Shown piece after piece: positions 16,086-24,384 of a DNA stretch of 64,000 nucleotides. Source of the DNA: Acidimicrobiales bacterium (GTDB taxonomy: Bacteria > Actinomycetota > Acidimicrobiia > Acidimicrobiales > Aldehydirespiratoraceae); NCBI GenBank assembly GCA_029263215.1, contig JAJCXY010000057.1, forward strand, positions 1 to 64,000. Direction: 5' to 3'. Below the pieces are notes generated by a model, which saw only the letters and a program-made list of their open reading frames with translations, was not told where the DNA came from and searched no databases. Position 1 is the first letter of the stretch. Every line of letters starts with the position of its first letter. The position numbers and the translations under genes were made by a program.

Positions 16086-17492
16086 TCACGCCAGGCGATC
16101 GATAAGGGCTTGGAGCTGGTCGACGTGGCGGTCTTCGGTCCAGGTCGAGCCGATCGAGACGCGGATGAACGCCTGGCCGTTGGCCTCCGAAGGTGTCACG
16201 TAGACACCGTTGGCGTTCATGGACGCCGCGAGGGCTCGGGTGGCTTCGTCGCCGTCGCGGTGGCGGAAGCACACCAGGGCGAAGGTGGTGGGGGCGAACA
16301 ACTCGAATCGAGGATCGGACTCCACGAATCGGGTGAGCGACTTCGCGTAGCCGACGTGTCGGCGGATCATCGCCCTCAGGCCCTCGGCCCCGAATGCCTT
16401 CAGCACCCACCACAGCTTGAGCGCGCGGAATCGGCGGCCGAGGGGAACGTGCCAGTCGCGATAGTCGATCACTTCGCCGGCATCGGTCGCGGCGTTCCTC
16501 AGATATGGGGGCACGATGCTCATGGTCTCTATGAGTGGCGTGCGATCGGCGACCCAGAATATCGAACAGTCGAAGTTGGTGGCCAGCCACTTGTGGGCGT
16601 TGAAGGTGTAGCTGTGGGCCAACTCGAGCCCGTCTTGATGATGGCGGAACTCGTCGCACAGCATCGCCGCTCCCGCGTAGGCGGCATCGACGTGGAACCA
16701 GAGTCGGAACTCCGACGCCAGCTCACCGAAGGCTCGGACGGGATCCACGGCGGTGGTGCCGGTGGTGCCCACCGCGGCGCAGACGAATGCGGGAGTGAGA
16801 CCAGCGGCGAGGTCGTCCTCGATGGCGGAGCGAAGCGTGGCCGGTTCGACCGCAAAGTTCTGATCGACGTCGAGAAGACGGATGTGGCCGAATCCGGCCA
16901 CGTTCGCTCCCTTTTCCAGCGAAGAGTGAGCCTGACTCGATGTGTAGACGACCATCTGCTCGGCCCCTGCACCGGTGCGCTTGCGACACACTTCGCGGGC
17001 CACAACCAGGGCCGTATGGGTGGAGTCTGATGCGCTCATCTGGAGCACACCCCCTCCTGGTCCTGTGGTCTTCCAATCCTGGGGTACCCCGGTGAGGTCG
17101 ACCAGCCAGTCGAGCACATGCGACTCGACCTCAGTGACTGCCGGTGAGGTCGACCACAACATGCCCTGCACACCGAGTCCGGCCGCGGCCAACTCGCCGA
17201 GAATTGCCGGCGGCGAAGACATCGCCGGGAAGTAGGCAAACCAGTTGGGGTGTTGCCAGTGACTGATCCCCGGCACGACCACCTCGTCGAGGTCGGCCAG
17301 CAAACCGGAGAGAGCTTTGCCCTGCTCGGGCGCGCGGTCGGGAAGCTTGGCACGAACATCGCCGGGAGAAGTCGCTTCCACGACAGGCCGCGATTCGAGC
17401 CCGCCGAGGTAGTCGGCGATCCAGTCGATCAGCTGATGGCCGGTCTCCCTGAAAGCATCAAGGTCGAGCGGGTCTGGCGCCGAGTGGGTCAC
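16086..17492 (-). CDS. Group II PLP-dependent decarboxylase (aromatic amino acid type)
   Basis: A 468-residue fold-type I PLP enzyme of the aromatic-L-amino-acid/glutamate decarboxylase family. The PLP lysine lies in TFNAHKWLATNFDCS (about residue 300), preceded by the Asp-containing FHVDAAYAGAAMLC and the GTTGTTAVDP block. N-terminal dimer segment HWQHPNWFAYFPAMSSP is typical of plant/actinomycete tryptophan, tyrosine or phenylalanine decarboxylases. GTG 17492 overlaps the stop of the SelW-like selenoprotein gene (GTGA), so it is the third gene of a YbaK - SelW - decarboxylase operon. Substrate not assigned. Confidence 0.92.
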   Translation of the reverse strand: MTHSAPDPLDLDAFRETGHQLIDWIADYLGGLESRPVVEATSPGDVRAKLPDRAPEQGKALSGLLADLDEVVVPGISHWQHPNWFAYFPAMSSPPAILGELAAAGLGVQGMLWSTSPAVTEVESHVLDWLVDLTGVPQDWKTTGPGGGVLQMSASDSTHTALVVAREVCRKRTGAGAEQMVVYTSSQAHSSLEKGANVAGFGHIRLLDVDQNFAVEPATLRSAIEDDLAAGLTPAFVCAAVGTTGTTAVDPVRAFGELASEFRLWFHVDAAYAGAAMLCDEFRHHQDGLELAHSYTFNAHKWLATNFDCSIFWVADRTPLIETMSIVPPYLRNAATDAGEVIDYRDWHVPLGRRFRALKLWWVLKAFGAEGLRAMIRRHVGYAKSLTRFVESDPRFELFAPTTFALVCFRHRDGDEATRALAASMNANGVYVTPSEANGQAFIRVSIGSTWTEDRHVDQLQALIDRLA

Positions 17493-17755
17493 TCCGCGCC
17501 GTATCGCTTGATTTCGCCGACCAGTTCGGTGAACAGGGCGAGTACCTCACCGGGCTCGGCGTGACGGCCGGCGACGGCCTTGGAGTAGATGGGTTCACCA
17601 TCGACGGTCACGTCGAAGATCCCCTTTTCTCCCATGACGATCCGCAGATCGGAGATGACGTGTTGATAGCTCGACATGAGGTCCGACGCGGCGCTCACGG
17701 CGCGGCTCGAATAATCTCAAGGGACGCAGTAGCTGATTTCGACTCTGTGGTTCAT
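17489..17755 (-). CDS. SelW/Rdx-family selenoprotein (CxxU, in-frame UGA)
   Basis: An 88-residue thioredoxin-like protein of the SelT/SelW/SelH (Rdx) family. From ATG 17755 the N-terminal strand VEISYC leads to Cys10-Val-Pro and then UGA (17719-17717) as codon 13, i.e. CVPU, exactly the CxxU site of SelW (mammalian YCGAU). Downstream, GIFDVTVDGEPIYSK matches the SelW strand GFFEVTVAGKLVHSK, and a final helix follows. Ordinary gene finding would start after the UGA at GTG 17698 and lose the active site. A hairpin after the UGA fits a SECIS. The protein ends at a normal UGA overlapping the decarboxylase start. Likely a cytosolic thiol/selenol redox protein; partner unknown. Confidence 0.92.
17684..17709 (-). 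promoter_or_regulatory. Candidate bacterial SECIS in selW-like gene
   Basis: On the coding strand, an upper 4-bp stem (GCGC with GCGC) closes the 5-nt loop CGUGA, whose G is 19 nt after the UGA. Below it a C-C mismatch, two pairs, an A-G mismatch and two further pairs with one bulged U extend the stem. A bulged U and a small GU loop recall the E. coli fdhF SECIS. Folded by eye. Confidence 0.65.
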
Positions 17756-17770
17756 GACCCTCGACGCTAG

Positions 17771-18244
17771 TCAGGGCCACACCGAAATTGGTGCGAACCG
17801 TGCTTGCAAGGCCGTCACGAAGGCTTCGGGGGCCACCGCAACCTCCAGGCCTCTGCGGCCGGCACTGCAATGAACCACGTCGAGCGTGCTCGCCCACTCG
17901 TCGACGTAGGTGGGGGAGGGGCGCTTCTGACCGAAGGGACTGATGCCGCCCAGGACGTAGCCGGTTCGTCGCTCGGCGTCGGCCGGCTGGGTCATCCGGG
18001 CCCGCTTGGCGCCCGCGGTCGCGGCCAACGCCTTGAGGTCGAGAGTGCAGGAGACGGGAACCACTCCGACGACGGTCGAGCCGTCGGCGAGGGTGGCGAG
18101 GAGGGTCTTGAAAACCGAGTCGGCATCCACGCCGAGAGCTTCGACCGCCTCCTGCCCGAACGACGGATGCGAAGCGTCGTGGTGGTACTCGACCACCTCA
18201 TGATCGATCCCGAGCGCCCGGAGCAGTTCGATCGCCGGCGTCAT
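17771..18244 (-). CDS. ybaK: YbaK/EbsC-family aminoacyl-tRNA deacylase
   Basis: A 157-residue trans-editing deacylase, expected to hydrolyse Cys-tRNA(Pro) or a similar mischarged tRNA. Landmarks are the N-terminal helix with EVVEYHHDA, FKTLLATLADGSTVVGVVPV with the conserved lysine, and the YVLGGISPFGQKRPSPTYVDE block containing the GGxSPxG motif. Full length for the family. Fifteen bases after its stop comes the SelW-like selenoprotein gene, so the two are cotranscribed. Placement of a cysteine-editing factor next to a selenoprotein may be chance. Confidence 0.92.
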   Translation of the reverse strand: MTPAIELLRALGIDHEVVEYHHDASHPSFGQEAVEALGVDADSVFKTLLATLADGSTVVGVVPVSCTLDLKALAATAGAKRARMTQPADAERRTGYVLGGISPFGQKRPSPTYVDEWASTLDVVHCSAGRRGLEVAVAPEAFVTALQARFAPISVWP

Positions 18245-18258
18245 CAGAGTCGGCCGGC

Positions 18259-19290
18259 TCAGAGCCGGCGGAGCCAGCGGTCGGCGCCGGAGAGGAGATA
18301 GTCGATCCCGATCCGAGATTCCTCATCGGCGGTGCCCTCCTGGTCGCCCATGGCCCCAGCTGCGTAACGCACTCGGACACCTTCGCTGATGCAGGCCAGC
18401 CGCCAGTGCTGGAATGCGACGTACCAGCCGAGCGTGCTCAGGTCGCGCTCGGACCGAGCCGCGTAACGGGTGATGATCTCGTCGGCACTTCCGTATCCCT
18501 CGGCGCGGGTTGGCACATCGGCGATGCGGCCCCGCGCGTCGACATCGTCGCCCCACCACATCACCATGCCGGCGAGATCGGCGAGAACATCGCCGAGTGT
18601 GCACAACTCCCAATCGAGGACTGCGGCGATGGTGCCATCGTGGTCGACCATGCAATTGTCGAGGCGGTAGTCGCCGTGAACGATGCCGGCGCCTTGTTGG
18701 GGTGGGATGGTCGCATCCAGACGGCGGTGAAGTTCGTGGAGCAGGGGTAGGTCGCGATCAGAACCCTCGTCGATCTGGCGCTTCCAACGCCTGAGCTGGC
18801 GGGCGCAGTAGTCCTCCTTGCGGCCCAGTTCGCCGAGGCCGACCGCGTCGGGATCGAGGGCGTGGAGGTCGACGAGTGTGTCGACGAGTGAGGCCGAGAT
18901 CACCGGGCGCAGGTCAGGTTCGACTGCGGTTCCGGCGGCGAGGTCGAAGATGATCGAGCCCTCGACGAACCCCATCACATAGAAGGGTGCTCCGTTGACC
19001 GTGTCGTCGTCGCACAGTCCGATGGGCGGGGCGACGGGGACGCTGGTGCCGTGGAGGGCGGAGATGATCCGGTACTCGCGGCCCATGTCGTGAGCGCTGG
19101 CGAGGACATGGCCGGTAGGGGGCCGCCGCAGTACCAACCGATGATCAGACGCGTCGGTGACCCGGAATGTGAGGTTGGATGCGCCGCCGGTGATCAGGTC
19201 GAACGACAGTGGCAGTGTCAGGCCGGGAACCCTCTCCACCAACCAGTCGGTGACGGGCTGGGGCGCGATTCCGGTGGGTGCGACGCTCAT
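18259..19290 (-). CDS. Phosphotransferase family protein (APH fold)
   Basis: A 343-residue APH/choline kinase-fold protein of the branch related to the N-terminal half of ACAD10/11. Visible are the Gly-rich region ITGGASNLTFRV, the ion-pair lysine replaced by Arg in RLVLRRPP, the catalytic loop VHGDYRLDN and the metal-binding AVLDWELCTLGD. Actinomycete members often sit with acyl-CoA dehydrogenases and may phosphorylate 4-hydroxy acids or CoA-linked substrates. It starts 40 bases before the dodecin stop region and is followed by the YbaK operon 14 bases on. Function not proven. Confidence 0.85.
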   Translation of the reverse strand: MSVAPTGIAPQPVTDWLVERVPGLTLPLSFDLITGGASNLTFRVTDASDHRLVLRRPPTGHVLASAHDMGREYRIISALHGTSVPVAPPIGLCDDDTVNGAPFYVMGFVEGSIIFDLAAGTAVEPDLRPVISASLVDTLVDLHALDPDAVGLGELGRKEDYCARQLRRWKRQIDEGSDRDLPLLHELHRRLDATIPPQQGAGIVHGDYRLDNCMVDHDGTIAAVLDWELCTLGDVLADLAGMVMWWGDDVDARGRIADVPTRAEGYGSADEIITRYAARSERDLSTLGWYVAFQHWRLACISEGVRVRYAAGAMGDQEGTADEESRIGIDYLLSGADRWLRRL

Positions 19291-19330
19291 GGCTCACAGG
19301 ATCGCAGGCGGGAGTCGGCCGCGCCAAGAC

Positions 19331-19537
19331 TCATCCCTGCTTGAAGCTGAGCCGGAGCTTGGTGCGAAAGGCGATGATGGCTCCTGCTTCCACCAGCACA
19401 TCCATCTCCACAACCTCGGCCACCCGAAGGTCGGCGTAGCTCTTGGCGGCCTCCTGCACCGCATTCTCGGCGGCCTTCTCCCACGACTCGCTGCTCGAGC
19501 CGATGAGTTCGATCACCTGATAGACGCGGTCGTTCAT
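19331..19537 (-). CDS. Dodecin
   Basis: A 68-residue flavin-binding storage protein that forms a dodecameric shell. The sequence MNDRVYQVIELIGSSSESWE, then the helix AAENAVQEAAKSY and the strands VVEMDVLVEAGAIIAFRTKLRLSF, matches dodecins along its whole length. Its start overlaps the stop of the PlsC gene by four bases (ATGA), so it is made from the same transcript. Confidence 0.95.
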   Translation of the reverse strand: MNDRVYQVIELIGSSSESWEKAAENAVQEAAKSYADLRVAEVVEMDVLVEAGAIIAFRTKLRLSFKQG

Positions 19538-20436
19538 TCTTGTCCTCCGTGGTAACGAGTTGATAAGGCGAGGTCGGTTTCGAACGACACTCCGTCGGGT
19601 GAGATCAGGCAGCGCATCGCTTTCACCTGTCCCACCCGGGCATCGTCGTACCGGGTGCAGGCGCGGGAGACCGAACGTTGAGCGGACGCGCCCCAGCTGC
19701 GATCGGCGGCACGGAAGCGGTGAACCATGTAGACCGACTCCGAACCCCCGCGGATCAGGGGCGGCTCGTCTGACGCATACTCCTGAGACTGGGTCTGGGG
19801 TGTCATCGACGCGATCGATGCCATCACGTCGTTGGTCATCTGCTGGCGTTGGCGCCGCCTGCCACCGGCCCGGTAGTGCCGCGGGTCGATCGGCTCGCCG
19901 TAGTGCACCCGCAGCGAGCCCCTCGCTCGGGGTAGTGATCTACCGATGGGCTGAACCTCATCGGTGCCGATGAGGCCCACTGGGATGATCGGCGCACCGG
20001 TGAGCAGGGCGAGATGAGCGACACCGGTGTGGCCCTTGTGGAGAAAGCCGTCTCGGGAACGGGTTCCCTCCGGGTAGATGCCGACCAGCTCACCGTCTTC
20101 GAGGAGTTCGGCTGCGGTGGTGAGTGCGGCCATCGACGCTCGAGCCTTGTCGCGGCGGATCGGCACCATCCCGAGGGCAGGGAAGGCATAGCGCGTCTTC
20201 CAACTGTCCATGTACTCGGCCTTGCCGAGAAACAGCACCCGCCGGGGCGTGGTGACCATCAACAGGGGCGTGTCGAAGAACGACAGATGGTTGGCCGAGA
20301 TGATGGCGGGCCCGGACTCGGGGATGTGTTGTCGGCCGGTGACGACAGCGTCGTAGAGCCGATCGACGATGGGGTTTGCGACGCGACGCAGTGGGTTGGC
20401 CAGCCACCCCACTCGGCTCTCCTGCCCCCGTTGCAC
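19534..20436 (-). CDS. PlsC-like acyltransferase with C-terminal extension
   Basis: A 300-residue glycerolipid acyltransferase. The HX4D motif is SANHLSFFD (about residue 48), followed by the FPEGTRS-type motif IYPEGTRSRDG and IIPVGLIG. The catalytic domain ends near residue 205; the last 95 residues (from about SQEYASDEP) are an unassigned extension not normal in PlsC, rich in Arg and Ser. GTG 20436 is the longest start. It forms an operon with dodecin and lies divergent from the cystathionine beta-synthase gene across a 96-base gap. Confidence 0.88.
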   Translation of the reverse strand: MQRGQESRVGWLANPLRRVANPIVDRLYDAVVTGRQHIPESGPAIISANHLSFFDTPLLMVTTPRRVLFLGKAEYMDSWKTRYAFPALGMVPIRRDKARASMAALTTAAELLEDGELVGIYPEGTRSRDGFLHKGHTGVAHLALLTGAPIIPVGLIGTDEVQPIGRSLPRARGSLRVHYGEPIDPRHYRAGGRRRQRQQMTNDVMASIASMTPQTQSQEYASDEPPLIRGGSESVYMVHRFRAADRSWGASAQRSVSRACTRYDDARVGQVKAMRCLISPDGVSFETDLALSTRYHGGQE

Positions 20437-20532
20437 CCGCCCATCTTGGCGCAGGTGTGGGTGGGGTGCCCGAAGTCAGGAATTATCATCGACGGCGGTC
20501 GGTTTCAGAGGATGCTGTGAGAGGCTGCGCAA

Positions 20533-21906
20533 ATGGAGATCTTCGACTCGGTTCTCGACATGATCGGGAACACACCCCTGGTTCGACTGAGGCGCGTAGG
20601 CGAGGGCCTGCCCTGCCCGGTGGTGGCCAAAGCCGAAATGGTCAACCCGGGTGGCAGTTCCAAGGATCGGCCGGCCGTCGCCATGATCGACGCTGCCGAA
20701 CGCGAGGGCCTGCTCGAGCCCGGCGGCACCATTGTCGAGCCCACCTCGGGCAACACGGGAGTGGGTCTGGCCATCGTCGCCGCCCAGCGCGGTTATCGCT
20801 GCGTATTCGTGATGACCGACAAGGTCGCTCCCGAGAAGGTCGACCTCCTTCGTGCCTATGGGGCCGACGTGGTGGTGTGCCCGGTGGCGGTGCCCCCCGA
20901 CGACCCCAACTCCTACTACTCCACCGCCGAACGCCTCGTTCGAGAGATCCCCGGCGCCTACCGGCCCAACCAGTACCACAATCAGGAGAATCCCCAAGCC
21001 CACTACGACTCCACCGGCCCTGAGATCTGGCGCCAGACCGAAGGGAAGATCACCCATTTTGTGGCGGGCGCCGGTACCGGCGGCACCATCACCGGGGTCG
21101 GGCGCTACTTGAAGGAAAAGAATCCCGACATCCAGATCATCGCAGCCGATCCCGAAGGGTCGGTGTTCTCCGGGGGAAGTGGTCGCCCGTATCTGGTCGA
21201 GGGTGTGGGCGAGGACTTCTTCCCCGACACCTACGACGCGTCGGTGATCGACCACACGATCGCGGTGACCGACAGCGACTCCTTCCTGATGGCTCGCAGG
21301 GTGAGCGAGGAGGAAGGGTTGCTGATCGGTGGATCCTGTGGCACCGCGGTGCAGGCTGCGCTCGAGGTGGCGGCCGGAGCATCGCCCGATGATCTCGTGG
21401 TGGTGCTGCTCCCCGACTCCGGCCGGGGCTACCTGTCGAAGGTGTTCAACGATGAGTGGCTCGCCGGCTACGGCTTCACCACCGTCGAGGGCCCGGTGGT
21501 GTCCGACGTCGTCAGCAGTCGTCGATCAGAAGTTCCCGACCTCGTCTACGTGCAGCCGAGTGATCTCGCCAAGCACGCGGTGGAGTTGATGAACCAACAC
21601 GGCGTGTCGCAGATTCCGGTGGCAGTGGGGGAGATGCCTCTGTCAGCCGCTGAGGTGATGGGCTCGATCAGTGAGTTGAGGCTGATGGAGATGGCCTTCG
21701 ATGCCGAGGCGGTCCTCGACAAGACGGTTGAGGACATCATGGCTCCGCCCCTGCAGACCATCGGCTCCGGCCAGCCCGTGGCGCTTGCGGTGGAGATGCT
21801 CGAGACCTGCTCAGCCCTCCTCGTGCTCGATGGCGGTCGTCCCCGGTCGGTGATCTCCAGCAGCGACGTCTTGTCGTTCCTATCGGAAGGCACCCTTCAT
21901 GGCTGA
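20533..21906 (+). CDS. cbs: Cystathionine beta-synthase
   Basis: A 457-residue PLP enzyme condensing serine and homocysteine (or acting as a cysteine synthase-like enzyme). The PLP lysine is in NPGGSSKDRPAVAMI at about residues 36-50, the phosphate-binding loop is GAGTGGTITGVG, and the EPTSGNTGVGLA loop is present. Residues 340-455 form a pair of CBS domains (Bateman module), so this is the regulated two-domain form. ATG 20533 has a weak purine-rich stretch upstream. It overlaps the next gene, cystathionine gamma-lyase/synthase, by 8 bases, completing a transsulfuration operon. Confidence 0.95.
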   Translation: MEIFDSVLDMIGNTPLVRLRRVGEGLPCPVVAKAEMVNPGGSSKDRPAVAMIDAAEREGLLEPGGTIVEPTSGNTGVGLAIVAAQRGYRCVFVMTDKVAPEKVDLLRAYGADVVVCPVAVPPDDPNSYYSTAERLVREIPGAYRPNQYHNQENPQAHYDSTGPEIWRQTEGKITHFVAGAGTGGTITGVGRYLKEKNPDIQIIAADPEGSVFSGGSGRPYLVEGVGEDFFPDTYDASVIDHTIAVTDSDSFLMARRVSEEEGLLIGGSCGTAVQAALEVAAGASPDDLVVVLLPDSGRGYLSKVFNDEWLAGYGFTTVEGPVVSDVVSSRRSEVPDLVYVQPSDLAKHAVELMNQHGVSQIPVAVGEMPLSAAEVMGSISELRLMEMAFDAEAVLDKTVEDIMAPPLQTIGSGQPVALAVEMLETCSALLVLDGGRPRSVISSSDVLSFLSEGTLHG

Positions 21907-23065
21907 CGACGTATTCGCCGACCCTCAGGCATGGGGCTTCGAGACCCGCGCGATACGGGCCGGCCAAGCTCACGAGCCCACCAGTGGAGCGGTGGTCACA
22001 CCCATCTCGCTCGCCACCACGTTTGTGCAGGAGGAGCCCGGTGTGCATCGCGGCTACGAATACTCCCGCACCGGCAACCCCACCCGCAGAGCCCTGCAAG
22101 ATTGTCTCGCCTCGCTCGAAGGCGCAGGTCATGGGCTTGCCTTCGCATCCGGCATGGCCGCCGAAGACACCCTGCTGCGCACCCTCTCTCCCGGCGATCA
22201 CATCGTGCTCGGCAACGACGCCTATGGAGGCACCTACCGGCTGATCTCGGCGGTGCTGGCTCCGTCAGGCATCGAATGGTCGGCCGCCGACCTCACCGAT
22301 CCGGATTCCCTTGGCGCCGCGATGCGGCCGGAGACGAAAGTCGTTTGGGCCGAGACGCCCACCAACCCCCTCCTCACCGTGGTCGACCTGGCGGCCACCG
22401 CCGAGGTTGCTCATGCCGGCGGGGCCCGCTTCGTGGTCGACAACACATTTGCCACCCCCTACCTACAACAACCCCTCTCCCACGGCGCCGACGTGGTTGT
22501 GCACTCCACCACAAAGTACTGCGGGGGGCACTCCGATGTGGTGGGCGGTTTCCTCGCTACCGACGACACCGAGTTGGCCGAGCGTCTCGCCTACCTCCAG
22601 AACGCGATCGGCGCGGTCGGGAGTCCGTTCGACAACTACCTCACCCTTCGTGGGCTCAAGACCCTCGCGGTTCGGATGGATCGCCACTGCTCGAATGCTC
22701 GTGCCCTCGTCGAGATGTTGAAGGCCCATCCGGCCGTCTCGACGGTGCTATATCCGGGCCTGCCCGAACACCCCGGCCATGCGGCCGCGGCTTCCCAGAT
22801 GAGTGATTTCGGAGGAATGGTTTCCTTCCGCCTGGCGGCTGGTCGCGACGCCGCGATGAGTGTGGCATCGTCCACAAGCGTGTTCTCACTCGCCGAATCG
22901 CTCGGCGCGGTGGAGTCCCTCATCGAGCACCCCGGGGTGATGACCCACGCGTCGGCTGCCGATTCGCCTCTCGAGGTGCCCGATGATCTCGTGCGTATCA
23001 GCGTCGGCATCGAAACCGCCGACGATCTCGTGGCCGACCTCGAAGGGGCACTCGACAGGCTCTGA
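21899..23065 (+). CDS. Cystathionine gamma-lyase/gamma-synthase
   Basis: A 388-residue Cys/Met-metabolism PLP enzyme. The PLP lysine is in VHSTTKYCGGHSDVVGG (about residue 206), with the phosphate/substrate residues in YEYSRTGNPTR and the ASGMAAEDTLL loop. Coupled by overlap to cystathionine beta-synthase, it most likely cleaves cystathionine to cysteine (reverse transsulfuration), though gamma-synthase and lyase cannot be separated by motif alone. The gene carries all usual residues and length. Confidence 0.93.
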   Translation: MADDVFADPQAWGFETRAIRAGQAHEPTSGAVVTPISLATTFVQEEPGVHRGYEYSRTGNPTRRALQDCLASLEGAGHGLAFASGMAAEDTLLRTLSPGDHIVLGNDAYGGTYRLISAVLAPSGIEWSAADLTDPDSLGAAMRPETKVVWAETPTNPLLTVVDLAATAEVAHAGGARFVVDNTFATPYLQQPLSHGADVVVHSTTKYCGGHSDVVGGFLATDDTELAERLAYLQNAIGAVGSPFDNYLTLRGLKTLAVRMDRHCSNARALVEMLKAHPAVSTVLYPGLPEHPGHAAAASQMSDFGGMVSFRLAAGRDAAMSVASSTSVFSLAESLGAVESLIEHPGVMTHASAADSPLEVPDDLVRISVGIETADDLVADLEGALDRL

Positions 23066-23110
23066 CCAGGTGTTCACACTTTGATCAAAACTCGTGGCGA
23101 TCATGGCCGT

Positions 23111-24376
23111 GTGACCACAAGAGATGAAATCGCATGGCTGGCTCGAAGGGCCGGCTGGGGACTCGCCCCGGGACGGCTCGACGAACTCGTAGCCCTCGGG
23201 ACCGACGCGGTCATCGACCTGCTGGTCGAGCCGACCAACAACGGGATCGCCACCGAAGACTCACCGTGGGCGACCTTCGAATACGTCGACGATCGCGAGC
23301 AACGCCAGACCCAGGGTCTCGATGTGCTCAACCGCTGGGTCACCCATCTGCTCGACACAGAGCGCGCCTTCGAGAACTCCCTGGCCTGGTTCTGGCACGA
23401 CCACTTCGCGGTGTCGTTCCAGGTGGTCCAACACCTCCCGACCCTCATCGAACACCTCGACCTCATCCGCGATCAGGGCCTCGGCGACTTCCGGGAACTG
23501 ATCCGAGCGGTCAGCACCGACGCTGCGATGCTGGTGTTCCTCGACGGAGCCACGTCGACGGGCTCAGCTCCCAACGAGAACTATGGCCGCGAGTTGCTCG
23601 AGCTCTACACCCTCGGGATCGGCAACTACACCGAGAACGACGTGAAGGCCGCAGCCACCGCGCTCACCGGATGGGTCGTGCGTCGTCGCCTGGGCGGGGA
23701 GGTCCAGTTCGTGGATCGCCGCCACGACGACACCCAGCAGACCTTCCTTGGGGTGAGCGGGGTCCATGACGTCGACACGGTGGTCGAAGCCACCATCGAT
23801 CACCCTGCCTGTCCCGGTTTCATCGCCGGGAAGATGGCCCGTCACTATCTCGGAGCGGTCGACGACTCCTTGGTAGATGACCTCGCCGGGAGCTTTGCAA
23901 GCGCCGGTCTCGATGTCGCCACGCTCGGTCGTGGAGTGCTGGAGGCCGGTGTGGAAGGGCAGGGCACCCCCCAGGTGATGGCCCCGGTGCCGTGGCTGCT
24001 CCAGGCCATGAACTCCACCGGCACACGGCTCGAACCGCGAGCCCAGGTCGGCCTGATGCGCGGCATGGGGCAGGTGCCCGGAAGCCCACCCAATGTCGGT
24101 GGATTTCCCGGTGCGTCCACCTGGCTGGCCTCCTCGGCCACCGCGGCCCGGTTCGGTGCCGCCAACCTGATCGCCCGTGAGACGCCAAGCGACTCAGTGG
24201 CTCTCGCCGCGGCATCCGACGGCAGGTGGGACGAACTCGCCGATGTGTTGCTCAGGCCCAGTGGCCTCTCGACCCCCACCATCGATGCTCTCGACGGTCT
24301 GGTGGGGTCGGCCGACCGCCCCGGCGAGGCCGCTCTGGCGCTTGCCCTTGCGTCCCCCGATCTGCTGATCGCCTAG
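23111..24376 (+). CDS. DUF1800-family protein (first copy)
   Basis: A 421-residue protein of the DUF1800 family. It begins with a helix typical for the family (IAWLARRAGWGLAPGRLDELV) and contains the conserved WFWHDHFAVS and NYGRELLELYTLGIGNYTENDVKAAATALTGW blocks. GTG 23111 is chosen; the TTG ten codons upstream is possible. No signal peptide is visible. DUF1800 genes nearly always precede a DUF1501 gene, as here (8 bases downstream); the pair's biochemical role is unknown, with proposals including envelope-associated enzymes. A second, divergent pair is at 44231-47328. Confidence 0.85.
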   Translation: MTTRDEIAWLARRAGWGLAPGRLDELVALGTDAVIDLLVEPTNNGIATEDSPWATFEYVDDREQRQTQGLDVLNRWVTHLLDTERAFENSLAWFWHDHFAVSFQVVQHLPTLIEHLDLIRDQGLGDFRELIRAVSTDAAMLVFLDGATSTGSAPNENYGRELLELYTLGIGNYTENDVKAAATALTGWVVRRRLGGEVQFVDRRHDDTQQTFLGVSGVHDVDTVVEATIDHPACPGFIAGKMARHYLGAVDDSLVDDLAGSFASAGLDVATLGRGVLEAGVEGQGTPQVMAPVPWLLQAMNSTGTRLEPRAQVGLMRGMGQVPGSPPNVGGFPGASTWLASSATAARFGAANLIARETPSDSVALAAASDGRWDELADVLLRPSGLSTPTIDALDGLVGSADRPGEAALALALASPDLLIA

Positions 24377-24384
24377 GAGTCGAC

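Noticed and set aside
17717-17719. Alternative genetic code with UGA read as an amino acid
   Set aside because: UGA is the ordinary stop of many genes here, including all three Sec genes, so a general reassignment cannot hold.
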